Positions 13,547 to 15,634 of a DNA stretch of 15,634 nt are shown here, piece after piece. The stretch lies in contig SKVX01000447.1 of the NCBI GenBank assembly GCA_007129225.1, positions 1-15,634 of the forward strand, in the 5' to 3' direction. Source of the stretch: Halomonas sp. (GTDB taxonomy: Bacteria; Pseudomonadota; Gammaproteobacteria; Pseudomonadales; Halomonadaceae). The notes below the pieces were generated by a model. The model made no database searches. It was not told where the DNA came from and saw only the letters and a list, made by a program, of their open reading frames with translations. The number at the start of each line of letters is the position of its first letter. The first letter of the stretch is position 1. The translations under genes were made by a program, and so were the position numbers.

Positions 13547-15273
13547 TCTTTGTTCATCCAGCTGCGAACGATCATGGCGATCATGCGGGGATCCTCCTGG
13601 GCCAATTCACGCAGTTCGGCCAGGTGGTCTTCATAGGCCGAGGACTTGCGCTTGCGTTTCGGCTTCTGGTAAGTCCGTGTCGACGCCAGATCGTCCTCCA
13701 GCTCACCGTCAATGCCCTCCGGCGTCTCGTCATCGACCCGGACACGCAGGCCGGTACCCGGCGCCGAGGCCAGTGCAGGCTGCTGCGTCTGCCGCTTGAT
13801 CAGCGGACGCAGGATCAGCAGATAGGCCAGCAGGGCGCCCAGTGCCACCAGCAGGTAGCGGCCAAGGGTGAGTGCCAGGTTGTGGACATCGGGCGATTGC
13901 CACCACTCCAGCACTTCCGCGTCGTCCACGGTGCGGCTGAAGGGGCTGTTGACCACTTCGATTTCATCGCCGCGGGCCAGGGAGAAGCCCATGGCCTGGC
14001 GAACCAGACGCTCGATCTGGGCAACTTCCGCGTCGCTCAGCGGAACGCGCTGCCACACACCTTCCTCGTCGCGCTGTTCGCGATAGTCCACGACCACCGC
14101 AGCGGAAAGGCGCTGCACCTGCCCCTGGCGGTGCTGGATATGCTCGATGTTGCGATCGACCTCATAGTTGATTACATCGTCCTGGCGCAGATTGCTCAGT
14201 GCCAACAGCTCCTGCTCGGCTTCCTCGAGTAGCTCACCATCCTCGTCCACCGGCAGATTGATGGGGGAGGGCGCGATACCGGGAGGCGTATTGCTCAGCG
14301 CGCCGGGGATGCCCATGGCCAGATCGTCGCCGCCGCTGTAGGAGGCGCTGGACTGGCGGCTGCGTACCGCCGCCTCGTTGGGCGGCTGGTTGGGGCCGAA
14401 GCGCTCGTTGGTCTCCTCGCGGCGCGAGAAGTCGATCTGGGCGGCCACCTGGGCCCTCACGTTCTGCTGTCCCAGGATCGGTGCCAGGATGTTCTCGATG
14501 CGCTGCTGGAAGGAGCGCTCGACCTCGGCGATATAATCGAGCTGGGTGGCATCCAGGCCGCGGCGGTTGGCGCCAGGCATGGAGAGCAGGCGACCGCCCT
14601 GGTCGACCACCGTGACGTCTTCGGCGGCCAACTCGGGCACGCTGCTGGAAACCATGTGGATGATGGCGTTGACCTGGCCGTCACCGATCACTCGGCCCGA
14701 CTCCAGGGTCACGATGACCGATGCCTTGGCCGGCTCCTGATCCCGCACGAAGACCGAGGAGCGTGCCATGGCCAGATGTACCCGGGCCCGGGATACCGGG
14801 CCAAGCGACTCGATGGAGCGTGACAGCTCGCCTTCGAGGCCGCGCTGGAAGTTGACCTGTTCGGCAAACTGGCTGACCCCGAAGGCCTGGCTGTCCATCA
14901 GCTCGAAGCCCACGTTGCCGCCCCGGGGCAGGCCCTGCTCGGCAAGCTGCAGGCGCAGGCCGTGCACCGAGTCGCCGGGCACCAGCAGCGCCGTACCGCC
15001 TTCGCTGAAGCGGTAGGGCACGCCGCGGCTCTCGAGCTCATTGATGATGCGGCCGCCATCCGCCTCGGTGAGATTGCTGTAGAGCACCCGGTAATCGGGC
15101 TCCCGCGCCCACATCAGCAGCACCACCACGATGGCGATCGAGGCGGCGCCGCCGATCAGGATCGCGAGCAGCGGATTGCCGCGCATCTGTTCCTGGACGC
15201 GCTGCAGCAGTGCGCCCGCTGGCGGGTTGGACGAGGTCTCCTGACGACCCGGCGTTGCGGCGCCATCGCTCAT
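13543..15273 (-). CDS. fliF: Flagellar MS-ring protein FliF
   Basis: FliF forms the MS ring in the inner membrane, the first structure built and the base for the switch and export gate. The 576-residue product has membrane helices at about residues 35-55 and 467-490, with the large periplasmic ring-building domains between. The cytoplasmic C-terminal tail ends in LAQEDPRMIAMIVRSWMNKE, which binds FliG. Ring motifs such as VHLAMARSSVF are clear. Length is usual (E. coli 552). I use the ATG at 15273 with GGGAGG 5 nt upstream; an in-frame GTG at 15279 would overlap that Shine-Dalgarno sequence. It is the first gene of the fliF-to-fliR run. Confidence 0.98.
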   Translation of the reverse strand: MSDGAATPGRQETSSNPPAGALLQRVQEQMRGNPLLAILIGGAASIAIVVVLLMWAREPDYRVLYSNLTEADGGRIINELESRGVPYRFSEGGTALLVPGDSVHGLRLQLAEQGLPRGGNVGFELMDSQAFGVSQFAEQVNFQRGLEGELSRSIESLGPVSRARVHLAMARSSVFVRDQEPAKASVIVTLESGRVIGDGQVNAIIHMVSSSVPELAAEDVTVVDQGGRLLSMPGANRRGLDATQLDYIAEVERSFQQRIENILAPILGQQNVRAQVAAQIDFSRREETNERFGPNQPPNEAAVRSRQSSASYSGGDDLAMGIPGALSNTPPGIAPSPINLPVDEDGELLEEAEQELLALSNLRQDDVINYEVDRNIEHIQHRQGQVQRLSAAVVVDYREQRDEEGVWQRVPLSDAEVAQIERLVRQAMGFSLARGDEIEVVNSPFSRTVDDAEVLEWWQSPDVHNLALTLGRYLLVALGALLAYLLILRPLIKRQTQQPALASAPGTGLRVRVDDETPEGIDGELEDDLASTRTYQKPKRKRKSSAYEDHLAELRELAQEDPRMIAMIVRSWMNKE

Positions 15274-15538
15274 GCGCACCTCCCGTGGGAGGCGGCGTTC
15301 GTCGTTTGAAAACTATTACTCGAAGATGGCATTGCGTGCATCCGTCCACCGCATTCCGGCTACCCTTGCGGGCGCAACTGTGATGAACGCTATTATGCGA
15401 ACCCTCGTCGAGTCCAAAGGCGGGAAAAGCCCGTGTTTTTCATGCCATTTGCCAGCATGGTCCCATGATGACAGCTGTTAGCCTTGGCAACATTCCTTGA
15501 ACGTCACTTCCGATCCAACCGAACGGGGACCGCGAGCC
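15274..15538. promoter_or_regulatory. Divergent intergenic region between fliF and fliE
   Basis: This 265-nt gap must carry the start signals for both the fliF run (- strand) and fliE (+ strand). It holds a cluster of short inverted repeats: catgc/gcatg (15441-15445 and 15455-15459), catgg-tc-ccatg (15456-15467) and the palindrome acagctgt (15471-15478). These are possible sites for a flagellar master regulator. A CATAAT -10-like hexamer lies on the - strand at 15392-15397, but its best -35 (15412-15417) is only 14 nt away. A TGGCAACATTCCTTGA at 15485-15500 resembles a sigma-54 promoter but lacks the required GC at the -12 position. I cannot name the promoters with confidence. Confidence 0.45.
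15279..15292 (-). promoter_or_regulatory. Hairpin over the fliF ribosome binding site
   Basis: On the - strand the leader reads CCTCCC-AC-GGGAGG, then TGCGC and the fliF ATG. The GGGAGG is the Shine-Dalgarno sequence, and the six bases just upstream are its exact complement. With a realistic loop of four bases or more, at least four to five G/C pairs could form and hide the ribosome binding site. Whether the fold is used for control is inference. Confidence 0.5.
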
Positions 15539-15634
15539 ATGAGTTCACCTGCCATCCAATCCGCGCTGGCCCAGATGCAGAGTCTGGCGACACAGGCCGG
15601 CGGACAGGCTGCCAAGGGGCAGCAGGTCTCGACC
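15539..15634 (+). CDS. fliE: Hook-basal body protein FliE (5' part, cut by window end)
   Basis: FliE joins the MS ring to the rod and is the first rod-side protein exported. Only the first 32 codons are present, reading MSSPAIQSALAQMQSLATQA and a Gly/Gln-rich continuation. The AIQ...L.Q.Q start agrees with FliE N-termini (E. coli begins MSAIQGIEGVISQLQ), and fliE divergent from fliF is the standard arrangement. The Shine-Dalgarno sequence is poor (CGGGGAC some 7-8 nt upstream). Confidence is limited by the short visible part. Confidence 0.85.
   Translation, partial: MSSPAIQSALAQMQSLATQAGGQAAKGQQVST

Noticed and set aside
12062..13636. 524-codon + strand ORF opposite fliG and fliH
   Set aside because: Antisense shadow across well-conserved genes; no recognisable domain and no start signals.
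15421..15440. cggg-aaaag-cccg followed by T5 as a + strand terminator
   Set aside because: Only four strong pairs, and there is no + strand gene upstream that needs terminating.
15485..15500. Sigma-54 promoter for fliE
   Set aside because: Spacing from GG puts TG where the near-invariant GC should be; kept only as a weak possibility.

Overview
This window is a block of flagellar genes from a high-GC, motile Gram-negative bacterium. Gene order, protein sequences and a near-perfect sigma-28 promoter point to a gammaproteobacterium. A Halomonas-type member of the Halomonadaceae is my best guess, but that is inference and not a database result. All fifteen genes are recognisable flagellar genes, and none looks broken. 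I see no tRNA, rRNA, CRISPR array, transposase or phage gene.

Layout. (1) Positions 1-234 hold part of a composite palindromic repeat. (2) Positions 282-308 are a sigma-28 (FliA) promoter driving flgK and flgL on the + strand (338-3555). These encode the two hook-filament junction proteins. (3) Positions 3556-4098 are a gene-free convergent spacer. It holds two tandem + strand terminator modules with a second copy of the composite repeat between them. (4) Positions 4099-15273 on the - strand are a tightly packed run, read in transcription order as fliF, G, H, I, J, K, L, M, N, O, P, Q, R. It encodes the MS ring, the rotor and switch (C ring), the export ATPase complex, the hook-length ruler, the basal-body protein FliL and the membrane export gate. 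Most junctions overlap by 4 or 8 nt or have short gaps. The one larger gap (114 nt) lies between fliK and fliL. (5) Positions 15274-15538 are a divergent intergenic region. (6) From 15539 on the + strand is the 5' end of fliE, cut off by the window edge.

How they work together. FliF forms the MS ring, and FliG sits on its C-terminal tail. FliM and FliN build the C ring that sets torque direction. FliH, FliI and FliJ energise export through the FliO/P/Q/R gate. FliK measures the hook. FlgK and FlgL are exported late and join hook to filament, which fits their separate sigma-28 promoter. FliE links the MS ring to the rod.

The most unusual things I see are: a FliN whose conserved N-terminal Trp-containing motif is present three times at an exact 20-residue period; the paired composite repeats on both sides of flgKL, whose arms match within each locus more than between loci; a hairpin that would cover the fliF ribosome binding site; and duplicated double-terminator modules that all face one way. 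I found no wholly new multi-gene system here.
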